Origin: Chloroflexus aurantiacus J-10-fl
Lineage (GTDB): Bacteria > Chloroflexota > Chloroflexia > Chloroflexales > Chloroflexaceae
NCBI RefSeq assembly: GCF_000018865.1
Contig: NC_010175.1
Span: forward strand, 4,340,001-4,404,000
DNA length: 64,000 bases
Direction: 5' to 3'
In this document: positions 25,830 to 35,264 of the stretch, one piece after another
Numbering within the stretch: the first letter of the stretch is position 1
Layout: each line of letters opens with the position of its first letter
Program-made: the position numbers and the translations under genes
Notes under the pieces: generated by a model
Told to the model about the DNA's origin: nothing
Seen by the model: the letters and a program-made list of their open reading frames with translations, nothing else
Database searches by the model: none

Positions 25830-28800
25830 CTACGCTGCACGGGCAGCGGTTGGCTCTTCTGTCCCTTCCGCAGCGGCTTCGATCTGAGCTACGGCATCGC
25901 GCGGCCTGACGGTCAGGAAGACAGTGCGATAATAGTCCCAACGGGCCAGAATCTCACTCCCTCGTGGACTCTTTGTCAATGCAACATGGCGGCGAATGAG
26001 ATCGCGCAGCCGCTTTTCATCTCGCTCGCTGAGGGGACGTAGCTCAACCAGTTGCGGATTGTAGCGTTGCGCAAACGTTCCGGCTTCGTCAAGAACATAC
26101 GCAACACCGCCGGTCATTCCGGCCCCGAAATTACGCCCGGTTGGCCCGAGAACGACAACCACCCCACCGGTCATATACTCGCACCCGTGGTCGCCAACCC
26201 CCTCGACGACGGCTGTTGCGCCGGAATTTCGCACCGCAAAGCGCTCACCGACACGACCGGCTGCGTAGAGTTCACCGCCGGTAGCACCGTACAGGATGGT
26301 GTTTCCGGCAATGACATTCTCGTGCCAGACATATTGGGCCTGCGGTGATGGCGCAATGGTGATGAGACCACCGGCCATTCCTTTCCCTACATAGTCGTTG
26401 GCATCGCCGATGAGGTGGAGGGTGACGCCGGGCGCATTGAACGCACCAAAGCTCTGGCCGGCGTGGCCATGGAAGGTGATGGTGATGGTGTCCGGTGGTA
26501 AACCTTTATCACCGTACAGTTGCCCAATCGTCCCCGACAGGCGAGCGCCAACCGAGCGATCACAGTTGTTGATCTGATAATGCAGGCGCACAGGACCGTC
26601 AGCGGCGAGTGCCTTGGCGGCATCAGCCATGATGCGGTCATTCAGGCTCTCTTCAGCAGGAAGGGCATTGGGTTTACCGCCATGGCGAATCGGCCCTTGC
26701 CCGACGAGTGTTGCCGCGCCGAGCACCGGTGTCATATCGAGCAGATCGGCTGTTTCGAGGCCAGTATGACGCTGGCGCAACAGGTCGGTGCGACCAACAG
26801 CCTCTTCAATCGAGCGCAGGCCGAGACTCGCCAGAATTTCGCGTACTTCCTGGGCCAGGTAGCGGAAGAAGGCCATCACCATTTCTGGCTTGCCAGGGAA
26901 TTTTGCCCGCAGATCGCTACGTTGGGTGGCAATACCGACCGGACAGGTGTTGTTATGACAGGCTCGTGCCATAATACACCCTTCGGCGACCAGGGCAGCC
27001 GTGCCGAACGAGAACTCATCAGCACCGAGTAAGGCTGCCATGACCACGTCCCGGCCTGTCTTTAGCCCACCATCAGCGCGGAGGCGTACTCGCTCCCGTA
27101 GGCCGTTGAGAATGAGTGTCTGTTGGGTTTCGGCTAAGCCCAATTCCCACGGCACACCGGCATTCTTGATACTGCTCAGTGGCGACGCACCGGTTCCACC
27201 GGCATGACCACTAATCAGAATGATGTCAGCATATCCCTTCGCCACTCCGGCGGCGATGGTACCCACCCCGGCTGTTGCCACGAGCTTTACGGAAACCCGT
27301 GCATTCGGGTTCACCTGCTTGAGGTCGTAGATCAACTGGGCCAGGTCTTCAATGCTGTAAATATCGTGGTGTGGCGGCGGACTGATTAGTGCTACACCGG
27401 GCACCGTATGGCGAATCCGGGCAATCTCCTCGTTCACCTTGTGGCCGGGCAACTGACCGCCTTCGCCAGGCTTGGCTCCCTGGGCCATCTTGATTTGCAA
27501 TTCACTGGCGCTGGCCAGGTAGGCAGGGGTCACGCCGAAACGGCCTGATGCCACCTGCTTGATGCGGGAATTGCGTTCGTCGTGGTAACGTTCCGGCGCT
27601 TCACCACCTTCACCGCTATTCGCCATTGCCCCCAGCCGATTCATGGCGATTGACAGAGTTTCATGGGCTTCGGAGCTGGTTGAGCCGTGGCTCATCGCCG
27701 CAGTCGAAAACCGCTTGACAATCGACTCAATCGGTTCGACTTCATCAATCGGAACGGGCGGCCCAGCCGGTACGAACTCCAGCAGATCGCGCGGTTCAAC
27801 CGGCGGTCGGTTATTGACCAGATCGGCATAAGCCCGGTAGGTGGCGTAGCCTTCGCTGCTGAGTGATGGCCCGGTGCTATCACCGTTGAGAGCGTGCGGG
27901 TTGCGTACAGCTTTGTGCAGGGCATGTACCACTGTCGGGCTGAAAGCGTGATATTCACCGTCCTTCTTGAATTTGTAGAAACCGGGATGCGGCAGGGTTA
28001 CGCGACCGGTCTGGAAGGCACGGGCATGGCGAGCAGCCAGATCGCGGGCAATCCGGCTAAACGAAAGCCCACCCACGCGCGAAGGTGTACCGGTAAAACA
28101 GCGCTCGACTACTTCGTTGGCTAATCCAACCGCCTCAAAAATCTGGGCACCACAGTAACTGTCGAGGGTCGAAATACCCATCTTCGACATAATCTTCAGC
28201 AGACCCTTTTCCAGGGCATGGATGTAGTGGTGCTCAGCCTCATCGGCGAGCGTGAACGCTCGTGGATCACTCGCATCCCGCTCGACCCCGTGTTCGGCGC
28301 GCTGGCGCACGGCATCACGCTCAAGCGCAATACGGCGAACACTGACCAGGGCCAGATATGGGTTGATCGCCTCAGCGCCATAACCGATCAATGCCGCCAT
28401 GTGGTGGACTTCACGGGCTTCCCCGGTTTCCACCAGCAGACTGACCCGCGAGCGCAAGCCGGTGCGGATGAGGTGATGGTGGACGGCGCCGGTTGCCAGC
28501 AGGATGGGCAGGGCAGCATGGTCAGCATCAACGCCACGATCACTGAGAATAACAATTGCCGCCCCTTGCTCAACCGCAGTTGCTGCTTCGGCGCAGATCC
28601 TGTCGAGTGTCTGCAACAGCCTCTCAGCCGAGATGTGATTGGCCGGGAAGAGTAAACTGATCGTCACCGAACTGAGCAATGGATCAGGGTGAGTGCGAAT
28701 TGCCTGCAACTGGGCATCGGTCAGGATGGGCGACGTCAGTTGGAGCAGATGGGCGTGTTCTGGTGTTTCCAGCAGGATCGAGCGGCGGCGACCGATGCCT

Positions 28801-30431
28801 ACGCTCAACGACATTACCAGCTCTTCGCGGAGCGGATCAATAGGTGGGTTGGTGACCTCGGCAAAGCGCTGCTTGAAGAAGTGGAAGAGTGGACGACCTA
28901 ATTCCCATTGCGAGAGTGGTGGAATTGGCGTATCGTCTCCCATCGATCCAACCGGTTCGTGCCCGGTCATGCCCATTGGTTTGAGAATGACATTCAGCTC
29001 TTCCGATGTATAGCCGAACGCCATCTGAAGTGGTTGCCAATCAGTTTCCGTGTCAGCAGGCAGAGAGGGTAAGTTCGCCGGAAGATAACACAAATGCTGG
29101 TTGAGCCATTCAGCGTAGGGCCGGCGTGCGGCTAAAAGCGCCTTTACCTCGCTGTTGGTGTAAATCTGACCCTGAGCGGTATCAACAGCCAGCATCTGGC
29201 CGGGGCCGAGTTTGCCCTTACAGACGATGCGGGTTTCAGCAATCGGTACCGCACCAACTTCCGATCCCGACACGACCAGGCCATCATCAGTCACGATATA
29301 ACGTGCCGGACGCAGACCGTTGCGGTCGAGGGCAGTCCCGACAATGGTGCCGTCAGAGAACGCCAGGGCTGCCGGGCCGTCCCAGGGTTCCATCAGACAG
29401 GAGTGGTACTGATAAAACGCTCGCAGGGCAGGATCGATGTCGGGTATCTTTTCCCAGGCTTCCGGCACCAGCATTGCTGCCGCGTGGCGAATATCGCGTC
29501 CGGCCATCACCAGCAGCTCCAGCGTATTATCGAGCATTGCCGAGTCAGAACCGCTCTCATCAATAACCGGGAGCAGATCACGCATCGGTGGAGCGCCACC
29601 GGGTAGAAAGTCGTCTGGAAGCGTAATCGCCTGTTCGCGGGCGCGCATCCAGTTCACATTACCCTGCAACGTATTAATTTCACCGTTGTGCGACAGCATG
29701 CGGAACGGCTGCGCCCGTTCCCAGGTTGGGAAGGTATTGGTGCTGTAACGCTGGTGGTAGACAGCGATAGCTGTGGTGAAGTCAGGATCACGCAGATCGA
29801 GATAAAAATCGGCCAGGTGTGAACCTAACAGCAAGCCCTTGTAGACGACGGTGCGCGACGAAAACGAGGGCACGTAAGCCGGTAAACCGGCATCGCGGAA
29901 GCTCCGCTCCATCGTCTTGCGGGCCAGGAACAGAGTACGCTCGAATGTCCGGTCGTCCATACCCTGCGGACGACCAACGATCACCTGGCGAATAGCCGGC
30001 ATCGCGCGCCGTGCCCGCTCTCCCAGCACGTCGGGATCAACCGGTACCTCACGCCAGCACAGCAATGGTAACCGGTGGGTCGTCAGAGCTGCTTCAACCA
30101 GCGTGCAAGCCCTCGCATACTGATCGGGATCGGTAGGTAGAAAAAGCATTGCCAGCGCGAGATCGGTATCGGCTATCGCAATACCCTTAGCCGCCAGTTC
30201 CCGGCGTAACAGCCGGCGAGGGATCTGGGTGAGCACTCCGGCGCCATCGCCGGTACGTGCATCATCGGCTACGGCACCGCGATGCTCAAGGCGGCCCAGG
30301 GCCGTCAGGGCCAGATCAAGAATATCGTGGCTATCCCGACCATTAACACGAGCGACAAAACCGATCCCGCATGCATCGTGCTCAAAGCGCGGATCATACA
30401 GTCGGGCAGGGTCTCGCGCGGGAAGATACAT
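25830..30431 (-). CDS. gltB: glutamate synthase, large subunit
   Basis: Converts glutamine and 2-oxoglutarate into two glutamates. The 1533-residue length is that of bacterial GltB. The N-terminal Ntn amidotransferase begins after a 20-residue propeptide at Cys 21 (EHDACGIGFVARVNG). The central and FMN/3Fe-4S synthase domains show PGEGGQLPGHKVNEEIARIR, SGHAGGTGASPLSSIKNAGV and the cluster cysteines CIMARACHNNTCPVGIATQ. The C-terminal GXGXG beta-helix appears as GDANDYVGKGMAGGLI and VEGVGDHGCEYMTGGVVVVL. No small subunit (gltD) is adjacent, so it lies elsewhere or ferredoxin is the donor. A roughly 300-base leader with an attenuator-like hairpin precedes the gene. Confidence 0.96.
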   Translation of the reverse strand: MYLPARDPARLYDPRFEHDACGIGFVARVNGRDSHDILDLALTALGRLEHRGAVADDARTGDGAGVLTQIPRRLLRRELAAKGIAIADTDLALAMLFLPTDPDQYARACTLVEAALTTHRLPLLCWREVPVDPDVLGERARRAMPAIRQVIVGRPQGMDDRTFERTLFLARKTMERSFRDAGLPAYVPSFSSRTVVYKGLLLGSHLADFYLDLRDPDFTTAIAVYHQRYSTNTFPTWERAQPFRMLSHNGEINTLQGNVNWMRAREQAITLPDDFLPGGAPPMRDLLPVIDESGSDSAMLDNTLELLVMAGRDIRHAAAMLVPEAWEKIPDIDPALRAFYQYHSCLMEPWDGPAALAFSDGTIVGTALDRNGLRPARYIVTDDGLVVSGSEVGAVPIAETRIVCKGKLGPGQMLAVDTAQGQIYTNSEVKALLAARRPYAEWLNQHLCYLPANLPSLPADTETDWQPLQMAFGYTSEELNVILKPMGMTGHEPVGSMGDDTPIPPLSQWELGRPLFHFFKQRFAEVTNPPIDPLREELVMSLSVGIGRRRSILLETPEHAHLLQLTSPILTDAQLQAIRTHPDPLLSSVTISLLFPANHISAERLLQTLDRICAEAATAVEQGAAIVILSDRGVDADHAALPILLATGAVHHHLIRTGLRSRVSLLVETGEAREVHHMAALIGYGAEAINPYLALVSVRRIALERDAVRQRAEHGVERDASDPRAFTLADEAEHHYIHALEKGLLKIMSKMGISTLDSYCGAQIFEAVGLANEVVERCFTGTPSRVGGLSFSRIARDLAARHARAFQTGRVTLPHPGFYKFKKDGEYHAFSPTVVHALHKAVRNPHALNGDSTGPSLSSEGYATYRAYADLVNNRPPVEPRDLLEFVPAGPPVPIDEVEPIESIVKRFSTAAMSHGSTSSEAHETLSIAMNRLGAMANSGEGGEAPERYHDERNSRIKQVASGRFGVTPAYLASASELQIKMAQGAKPGEGGQLPGHKVNEEIARIRHTVPGVALISPPPHHDIYSIEDLAQLIYDLKQVNPNARVSVKLVATAGVGTIAAGVAKGYADIILISGHAGGTGASPLSSIKNAGVPWELGLAETQQTLILNGLRERVRLRADGGLKTGRDVVMAALLGADEFSFGTAALVAEGCIMARACHNNTCPVGIATQRSDLRAKFPGKPEMVMAFFRYLAQEVREILASLGLRSIEEAVGRTDLLRQRHTGLETADLLDMTPVLGAATLVGQGPIRHGGKPNALPAEESLNDRIMADAAKALAADGPVRLHYQINNCDRSVGARLSGTIGQLYGDKGLPPDTITITFHGHAGQSFGAFNAPGVTLHLIGDANDYVGKGMAGGLITIAPSPQAQYVWHENVIAGNTILYGATGGELYAAGRVGERFAVRNSGATAVVEGVGDHGCEYMTGGVVVVLGPTGRNFGAGMTGGVAYVLDEAGTFAQRYNPQLVELRPLSERDEKRLRDLIRRHVALTKSPRGSEILARWDYYRTVFLTVRPRDAVAQIEAAAEGTEEPTAARAA

Positions 30432-30485
30432 TGCTCGTTCCTTGCTGCTACAAATATAACGGATACCAGATAATGTAAAGATAAC

Positions 30486-30532
30486 AAAAACGCGCTCACC
30501 ACTCCTCTCCAGCGAGGTAAGGGTCGAGCGCG
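30486..30532 (-). terminator. attenuator-like terminator in the gltB leader
   Basis: On the minus strand CGCGCTC and GAGCGCG pair around an inner CCTC-GCTGGA-GAGG hairpin, followed directly by TTTTTGTT. It lies about 55 bases before the gltB ATG, downstream of its likely promoter, so it would end transcription before gltB unless relieved. No known riboswitch class is recognised in the leader. Confidence 0.6.
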
Positions 30533-30741
30533 CTCTCGTTCTTTAAATCAGTAAAGTATTATGCATCTACCGTACTGCGACGGCGATCCGAAATGGCTAC
30601 AAAGCCAATCTTAATTATTTTGATAAACTATGATGATAAAATAAGGAAGTGTTCTCAACAAATCACACTGCTTCTTTGAGTGTGAGTGTTGTACCACCCG
30701 GTACGATTATACGTCGCTGTTATTGTGGATTATTACCAGAT

Positions 30742-30771
30742 ACTATACAGCATATTGGGCAAGTATGTCAA
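30742..30771 (-). promoter_or_regulatory. sigma70-type promoter for gltB
   Basis: Minus strand TTGACA (30771-30766), 18-base spacer, TATAGT (30747-30742). It predicts a start near 30735 and a leader of about 300 bases before gltB. Confidence 0.6.
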
Positions 30772-31102
30772 GCGATTTTGTGCGAAAGTACCAAATGGCA
30801 ACCGTGTCTATGTTGATCATGAAGAGATAACGATTATCACTGAATGGCAGAGGTTTTGGTTTGCAGCATTTTATCAATCTGTGCCAGACAGCGTGATAGA
30901 GACGGTGTCACCCGCAGCAACCGCACCATACCCGATCACGAGCACAACGATACGTTCTTATGACCCAACACGAAGAGAAGCTTTGGTAAGCGTTCTGTAT
31001 ACAGGTTAGAGCCTGAATGTGATATGCAGGACTCTGTCCAGGAATAGATGGCACCGTGAAGCACGTGCTACGATAGACAAATTTCTCCACCCTCTTCCCC
31101 TC

Positions 31103-31193
31103 TCTCCTATCTCCTATCTTCTATCTTCTATCTTCTATCTCCTATCTCCTATCTCCTATCTCCTATCTCCTATCTCCTATCTCCTATCTCCTT
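31103..31193 (+). repeat. TCTCCTA heptamer array overlapping the cbpA stop
   Basis: Thirteen units of TCTCCTA/TCTTCTA. The array runs into the 3' end of the DnaJ-type gene: on the minus strand it supplies the last residues (GDRR) and the TAG stop. Confidence 0.9.
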
Positions 31194-32046
31194 CCGTCAG
31201 TTGCTGCAATTCCTCCACCAGCTTGCGTGCCTGCGGCGAAAGGTTGGTCGGCAAAACGGCGCTGACGGTAACGTAGAGATCGCCATGCTGATGACTATGC
31301 ATCAGCGGCATCCCCTGACCGGCAATACGAAATACCCGTCCGTTCTGGGTTTGCGGTGGAATATTCAGGGTCAGAGTTTTACCTGACAGCAGTGGAATCT
31401 GGGTTTGTCCTCCCAGTAGCAGGGTATACATACTCACCGGGATAGTCGTGTGCAGATCATTGCCCTTACGTTCAAACCGCTCGTGCGGTTTGACGGTCAC
31501 GACCAGGTAGAGATCGCCACGCCGACCACCATTGAGACCAGGCGCGCCTTCCCCCGGCACGCGCACCCGTTTGCCGGTATCGATGCCGGCAGGAATCTTT
31601 ACGGTAATTGTGCGTGGTGTGCCGTTAGGGTTTGAAAACTGAACTGTGCGTTGGGTACCGTTATACGCTTCCTCAAGCGTCAGCTCAACCGGTTGTTCAA
31701 CATCTTGCCCATCGAGACGTACATTGAACCCACCGCCGGTTGTGCGGCGCTGCCCAAAGAGTGTCTCAAATAAATCAGCAAAATCCTGACTACCGTAATC
31801 AAAACCGCCAAACCCGGTTTGTTCGTAACGGCGAAAATCACTGCCAAAGCGGTCATATTTCGCACGTTGCTCTTTGTCGGATAGCACCTGATAGGCTTCG
31901 TTAATCTCTTTGAAGCGTGCTTCAGCTTTCGGATCACCTGGATTAACGTCAGGGTGGTACTTTCGAGCCAGCCGTCGGTATGCCTGCTTTATCTCTTCGT
32001 CGCTGGCGGTACGGCTTACCCCCAATACCTGATAATAATCCTTCAT
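31177..32046 (-). CDS. cbpA: DnaJ-type co-chaperone (CbpA-like, type II J protein)
   Basis: Stimulates DnaK ATP hydrolysis and binds clients. 289 residues from ATG 32046. The N-terminal J domain is MKDYYQVLGVSRTASDEEIK with YHPDVNPGDPKAE (HPD present). A Gly/Phe/Tyr-rich linker follows (GFGGFDYGSQDFADLF), then two DnaJ C-terminal beta domains (VEQPVELTLEEAYNGTQRTV; RVPGEGAPGLNGGRRGDLYL). The Zn-finger domain of true DnaJ is absent, so CbpA fits best. A frame upstream of 32046 is open but has no family features. The last codons lie inside a heptamer repeat array. Confidence 0.92.
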   Translation of the reverse strand: MKDYYQVLGVSRTASDEEIKQAYRRLARKYHPDVNPGDPKAEARFKEINEAYQVLSDKEQRAKYDRFGSDFRRYEQTGFGGFDYGSQDFADLFETLFGQRRTTGGGFNVRLDGQDVEQPVELTLEEAYNGTQRTVQFSNPNGTPRTITVKIPAGIDTGKRVRVPGEGAPGLNGGRRGDLYLVVTVKPHERFERKGNDLHTTIPVSMYTLLLGGQTQIPLLSGKTLTLNIPPQTQNGRVFRIAGQGMPLMHSHQHGDLYVTVSAVLPTNLSPQARKLVEELQQLTEGDRR

Positions 32047-32419
32047 AGATGTGCCTCGCACCGTGAATGGAAGCGCAGCATACCGGTCTTGTGCTGCTGA
32101 GGGCTTATGTTTGATTGTAGAGAGGCTTGTCGGCAACGTCAAGATCGCCTGTGTTAGATATATGTATATTCTGAGTGATGACCGCAAATCGCTACTCTGT
32201 GTTAAAAATAGATTAAGCGCATCAGAAAGAGAAAAATTGCCCCTCTACTACTTGCCAAAATTGCGTATCTACGGTACTATGCGTATGCCCATTTCGGTTG
32301 AACGTCGGTTTGCACCTTGCGGTTTGCGTGTCTTGGGAAGATCGGCCTGGCTACCGGCTATCACCCGGTGCCCAGGGTCGGTTCTGGTTGTTCGTGACTT
32401 GAAACGGAGAGCATGTCCT
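32047..32419. other. divergent intergenic region cbpA / 5'-nucleotidase
   Basis: No gene. It carries the cbpA promoter on the minus strand and presumably the nucleotidase promoter on the plus strand. The open frame running through it in phase with the nucleotidase (from 32051) shows no protein-like features. Confidence 0.5.
32114..32142 (-). promoter_or_regulatory. sigma70-type promoter for cbpA
   Basis: Minus strand TTGACG (32142-32137), 17-base spacer, TACAAT (32119-32114), about 70 bases before the ATG. Confidence 0.65.
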
Positions 32420-34219
32420 ATGGAAAAGATCTCGCGTCGGCGGTTTCTCAAGGGGACGGTCGCTCTGGGAGCTGGTGCATTGCTGTCGATCTACAGCGAC
32501 GGCAGCTTTCGGTTGGCGTTAGCGCAGGAGAATCCGGTCTTTCGTATGCGGGTGTTGCATACCAATGACCATCACGCCCGCATTGAACCGGTATTCAGTG
32601 GGAATAACCCGGTTCACGGTGGTGTTTCGCGACGCAAAGCACTGATTGACAAGATTCGACGGGAAACGGCATTACCAACCTTGCTGGTTGATGCCGGTGA
32701 CGTTTTTCAGGGAACACTGTACTTCAATCAGTATAACGGGATGGCCGATCTCGAATTCTACAATGCGATGGGATACGAGGCGATGGCCATCGGCAACCAC
32801 GAGTTTGATAAAGGGCCGCAGGCACTGGTAGATTTCATCACCCGGGCCAAATTTCCGGTATTGAGCGCCAATATCAGCGTTGCCGCCGGTAATCCGCTGG
32901 CCGGTCTGATCAAGCCACGTACCATTATCGAAAAAGATGGCAGGAAGATTGGTATCTTCAGTCTGACTCCGGAAGATACTGGGGTGCTCTCGAATGCCGG
33001 GCCGGGTATTAGTTTTACTTCGGCGATTGAAGCCGCCCGGCAACAGGTGGCTGCCTTGAAAGCCGAAGGGGTGTTTACCATTATTGCCCTGACCCACGTT
33101 GGAATTAACGTTGATCGCCAGATTGCTCGTGAAGTCGGGGGGATGAGCCTGATTATCGGCGGTCACTCCCATACCCCAATGGCGCCAATGAACAACGTCA
33201 AGACGCCGCCGTACCCCGAACTGATTGCCGGTCCCGATGGGAAGCCGGTGGTTGTGGTGACCGATTGGGAGTGGGGGCGCTGGTTGGGTGATATTACGGT
33301 TGCCTTCAACGCTTCCGGTACCGTGATCGATCTACAGGGTAACCCGACCGAAATCGTACCATCACTCACCGCCGATCAAGGCTTCGAGAACCGGATCGCC
33401 GTCTTCCGTGGCCCAATCGATCAGTTGCGGGCACGTGTGGTTGGTTCTACCGCGGTTGAGCTTGATGGTAGTCGGACAAATGTTCGCTCTCGTGAAACCA
33501 ACCTGGGGAATTTGATCGCCGATGCGATGCTGGCTAAAGTGCGCAATTCGGGGGCAACGATTGCGATTATGAATGGTGGTGGTATTCGCACCTCGATCCC
33601 GGCTGGACCGATTACGGTTGGTCAAATCCTGGAAGTGTTGCCATTCGGTAACACCCTGGCGCTGGTCACCCTGACCGGTGCGCAGGTGATAGAGGCGTTG
33701 AATAATGGTGTGAGCCAGGTGGAGAGTGGTGCCGGTCGCTTCCCGCAGGTTGCCGGAATTCGCTTCACCTACGATCCTTCTCTCCCGGCAAGTGGCCGGG
33801 TTACCAGCGTGACGGTCGGTGGTTCACCGATTGATCCAGGTGCCGACTATATCGTGGTAACTAATAACTTCCTGCTGGCGGGTGGTGATGGCTACAGCGT
33901 CTTTACCCGTGGGCGCAACCAGGTAGACACCGGCTTTATCCTGGCCGATGTGGTAGAGGAGTATGTTGCGGCGAACTCACCGCTTAATCCGACAGTCGAT
34001 GGCCGGATTGCAGTTGGCGCTGCGCCGGCAACAACTCCGGCTCAGCCGACCGCACCGACTCCGGCGACGTTACCCAATACTGGTGGCGCGCTGACTCCGC
34101 TGGCGTGGCTGGCCGGATTGGGTGCAGCCGCACTGGCCGGTGGTGCTGCCTTGCAACGCTCCGCCGCTGAAAGCCCCGAAAAGGAAGAGGTTGACACAGA
34201 CGTGGAGGCGGTTCGCTAA
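32420..34219 (+). CDS. Tat-exported 5'-nucleotidase/UshA-family phosphoesterase with LPxTG anchor
   Basis: Hydrolyses extracellular nucleotides or related phosphoesters. 599 residues from ATG 32420. A twin-arginine signal SRRRFLKGTVALGAGALLS precedes the calcineurin-like metallophosphatase domain, whose ligands appear in LHTNDHHARIEP, LLVDAGDVFQGTLY, AIGNHEFDKGP and IIGGHSHTPM. The C-terminal 5'-nucleotidase domain has RSRETNLGNLIADAM, IMNGGGIRTSI and AGGDGYSVF. After a Thr/Pro linker comes the sorting signal LPNTGG, a hydrophobic segment and the charged tail (SPEKEE). This marks it as a likely sortase substrate, matching the sortase at 16258. Strong hairpins follow the stop. Confidence 0.93.
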   Translation: MEKISRRRFLKGTVALGAGALLSIYSDGSFRLALAQENPVFRMRVLHTNDHHARIEPVFSGNNPVHGGVSRRKALIDKIRRETALPTLLVDAGDVFQGTLYFNQYNGMADLEFYNAMGYEAMAIGNHEFDKGPQALVDFITRAKFPVLSANISVAAGNPLAGLIKPRTIIEKDGRKIGIFSLTPEDTGVLSNAGPGISFTSAIEAARQQVAALKAEGVFTIIALTHVGINVDRQIAREVGGMSLIIGGHSHTPMAPMNNVKTPPYPELIAGPDGKPVVVVTDWEWGRWLGDITVAFNASGTVIDLQGNPTEIVPSLTADQGFENRIAVFRGPIDQLRARVVGSTAVELDGSRTNVRSRETNLGNLIADAMLAKVRNSGATIAIMNGGGIRTSIPAGPITVGQILEVLPFGNTLALVTLTGAQVIEALNNGVSQVESGAGRFPQVAGIRFTYDPSLPASGRVTSVTVGGSPIDPGADYIVVTNNFLLAGGDGYSVFTRGRNQVDTGFILADVVEEYVAANSPLNPTVDGRIAVGAAPATTPAQPTAPTPATLPNTGGALTPLAWLAGLGAAALAGGAALQRSAAESPEKEEVDTDVEAVR

Positions 34220-34241
34220 ACCGGTTCGGTTCGTAACTACG

Positions 34242-34270
34242 GCAAAGGGGCGCGACTCGCGCCCCTTTGC
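34242..34270 (+). terminator. terminator of the 5'-nucleotidase gene
   Basis: 14-bp arms GCAAAGGGGCGCGA / TCGCGCCCCTTTGC with a single-base loop, then TCTTCC. A second hairpin (GTGGTACTG/CAGTACCAC) follows at 34312-34338 and may serve the convergent reductase gene. Confidence 0.7.
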
Positions 34271-34361
34271 TCTTCCACTCGTGGTGCCGGCAGGAAGCCG
34301 CGACCGGCAATGTGGTACTGACTGGAAGCCAGTACCACTCCTGTTCGACTCGTGACCACGC

Positions 34362-35102
34362 TTAAAGAGTCAGACCTCCATCAACCGGTAACACCTCACC
34401 GGTGATAAAGCTCGCCTCATCAGATGCAAGGAAAAGATAGGCGTAGGCCATATCCTCGGCAGTACCTAACCGGCGTAGCGGTGTACGGCCTTTGAACTCC
34501 TCAAGCACCTTTTCCGGCACGTGAGCAATCATCTCAGTTTGGGTGAAGCCAGGGGCAACGGCATTGACGCGGATGCCACTTGGCCCAAATTCGCGGGCCC
34601 AGGTCTTGGTCATTCCAATCACGCCAGCTTTGGTAGCGACATAATTGGTCTGACCGAAATTACCTTCAAACGCCACGATAGAAGCTGCATTAATAATAGA
34701 GCCGCCGCCCTGCTCGATCATGATTGGAGCCACATATTTGGTGCAGAGCCAGACGCCTTTCAGATTGACATTGATCACGGCATCAAATTGCTCTTCAGTC
34801 ATCTTGATCATCCGGGCATCGCGTGTAATGCCGGCATTGTTCACCAATACGTCAATTCTACCCGCCCATTCAACAACTGCTTTTACCGCAGCTTCCACCG
34901 AGGCGGCCTGGCCTACGTTCATGAAAAACGCTTTGGCTTCACCGCCAGCATCCACAATCGCCTGAGCTGTTGCCTGGGCTGCTTCCTCATTAATATCGGC
35001 AACGGCAACTTTGGCGCCGTGCTGACCAAACAACAGGGCGGTTGCCCGTCCAATCCCCTGACCAGCACCGGTAATCAGGGCTACTTTGCCACTGAGACGC
35101 AT
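34362..35102 (-). CDS. 3-oxoacyl/acetoacetyl-CoA reductase (FabG/PhaB-like SDR)
   Basis: A 246-residue classical SDR. Cofactor site TGAGQGIGRATALLFGQHG, NNAG at INVLVNNAGITRDARMIKM, catalytic Ser in INAASIV, Tyr-x3-Lys in YVATKAGVIG. The NADPH-preferring FabG/PhaB group shares the NNAGITRD and GFTQTEM stretches. Its place next to PhaC and PhaE argues for PhaB, which makes (R)-3-hydroxybutyryl-CoA for polyester synthesis; a FabG role in fatty-acid synthesis cannot be excluded. Confidence 0.85.
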   Translation of the reverse strand: MRLSGKVALITGAGQGIGRATALLFGQHGAKVAVADINEEAAQATAQAIVDAGGEAKAFFMNVGQAASVEAAVKAVVEWAGRIDVLVNNAGITRDARMIKMTEEQFDAVINVNLKGVWLCTKYVAPIMIEQGGGSIINAASIVAFEGNFGQTNYVATKAGVIGMTKTWAREFGPSGIRVNAVAPGFTQTEMIAHVPEKVLEEFKGRTPLRRLGTAEDMAYAYLFLASDEASFITGEVLPVDGGLTL

Positions 35103-35264
35103 TGTTTTCTCCTTTTCAGTTCACAAACACGCCGAAAACGGCACAAAAGACCAGACCGGTGAAGAGACCGGCTATCATGAAAACTTGACAGCACAAAACG
35201 GTGCATCGTCAGCATTACTGATGACGATGTCAACCGCTGTGCGTATCAACGAAATAAGGGGATG

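Larger units (their letters stand above)
30432..31102. other. gltB leader and upstream intergenic region
   Basis: No protein gene that I trust. On the minus strand it holds the gltB promoter (30742-30771), about 200 bases of AT-rich leader with several short dyads (for example GTACC-GGGT-GGTAC near 30691-30704) and the terminator-like hairpin at 30486-30532. Confidence 0.5.

Noticed and set aside
30486-30740. T-box or other named riboswitch in the gltB leader
   Set aside because: I could not find the T-box antiterminator core or the core of another known class; kept only as an unclassified attenuator candidate.
30686-31009. 107-residue open frame upstream of gltB
   Set aside because: It overlaps the gltB promoter and leader on the other strand, has no family features and no ribosome binding site.
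32051-32419. N-terminal extension of the 5'-nucleotidase
   Set aside because: The Tat signal starting at ATG 32420 must be N-terminal; the extension overlaps the cbpA promoter region.
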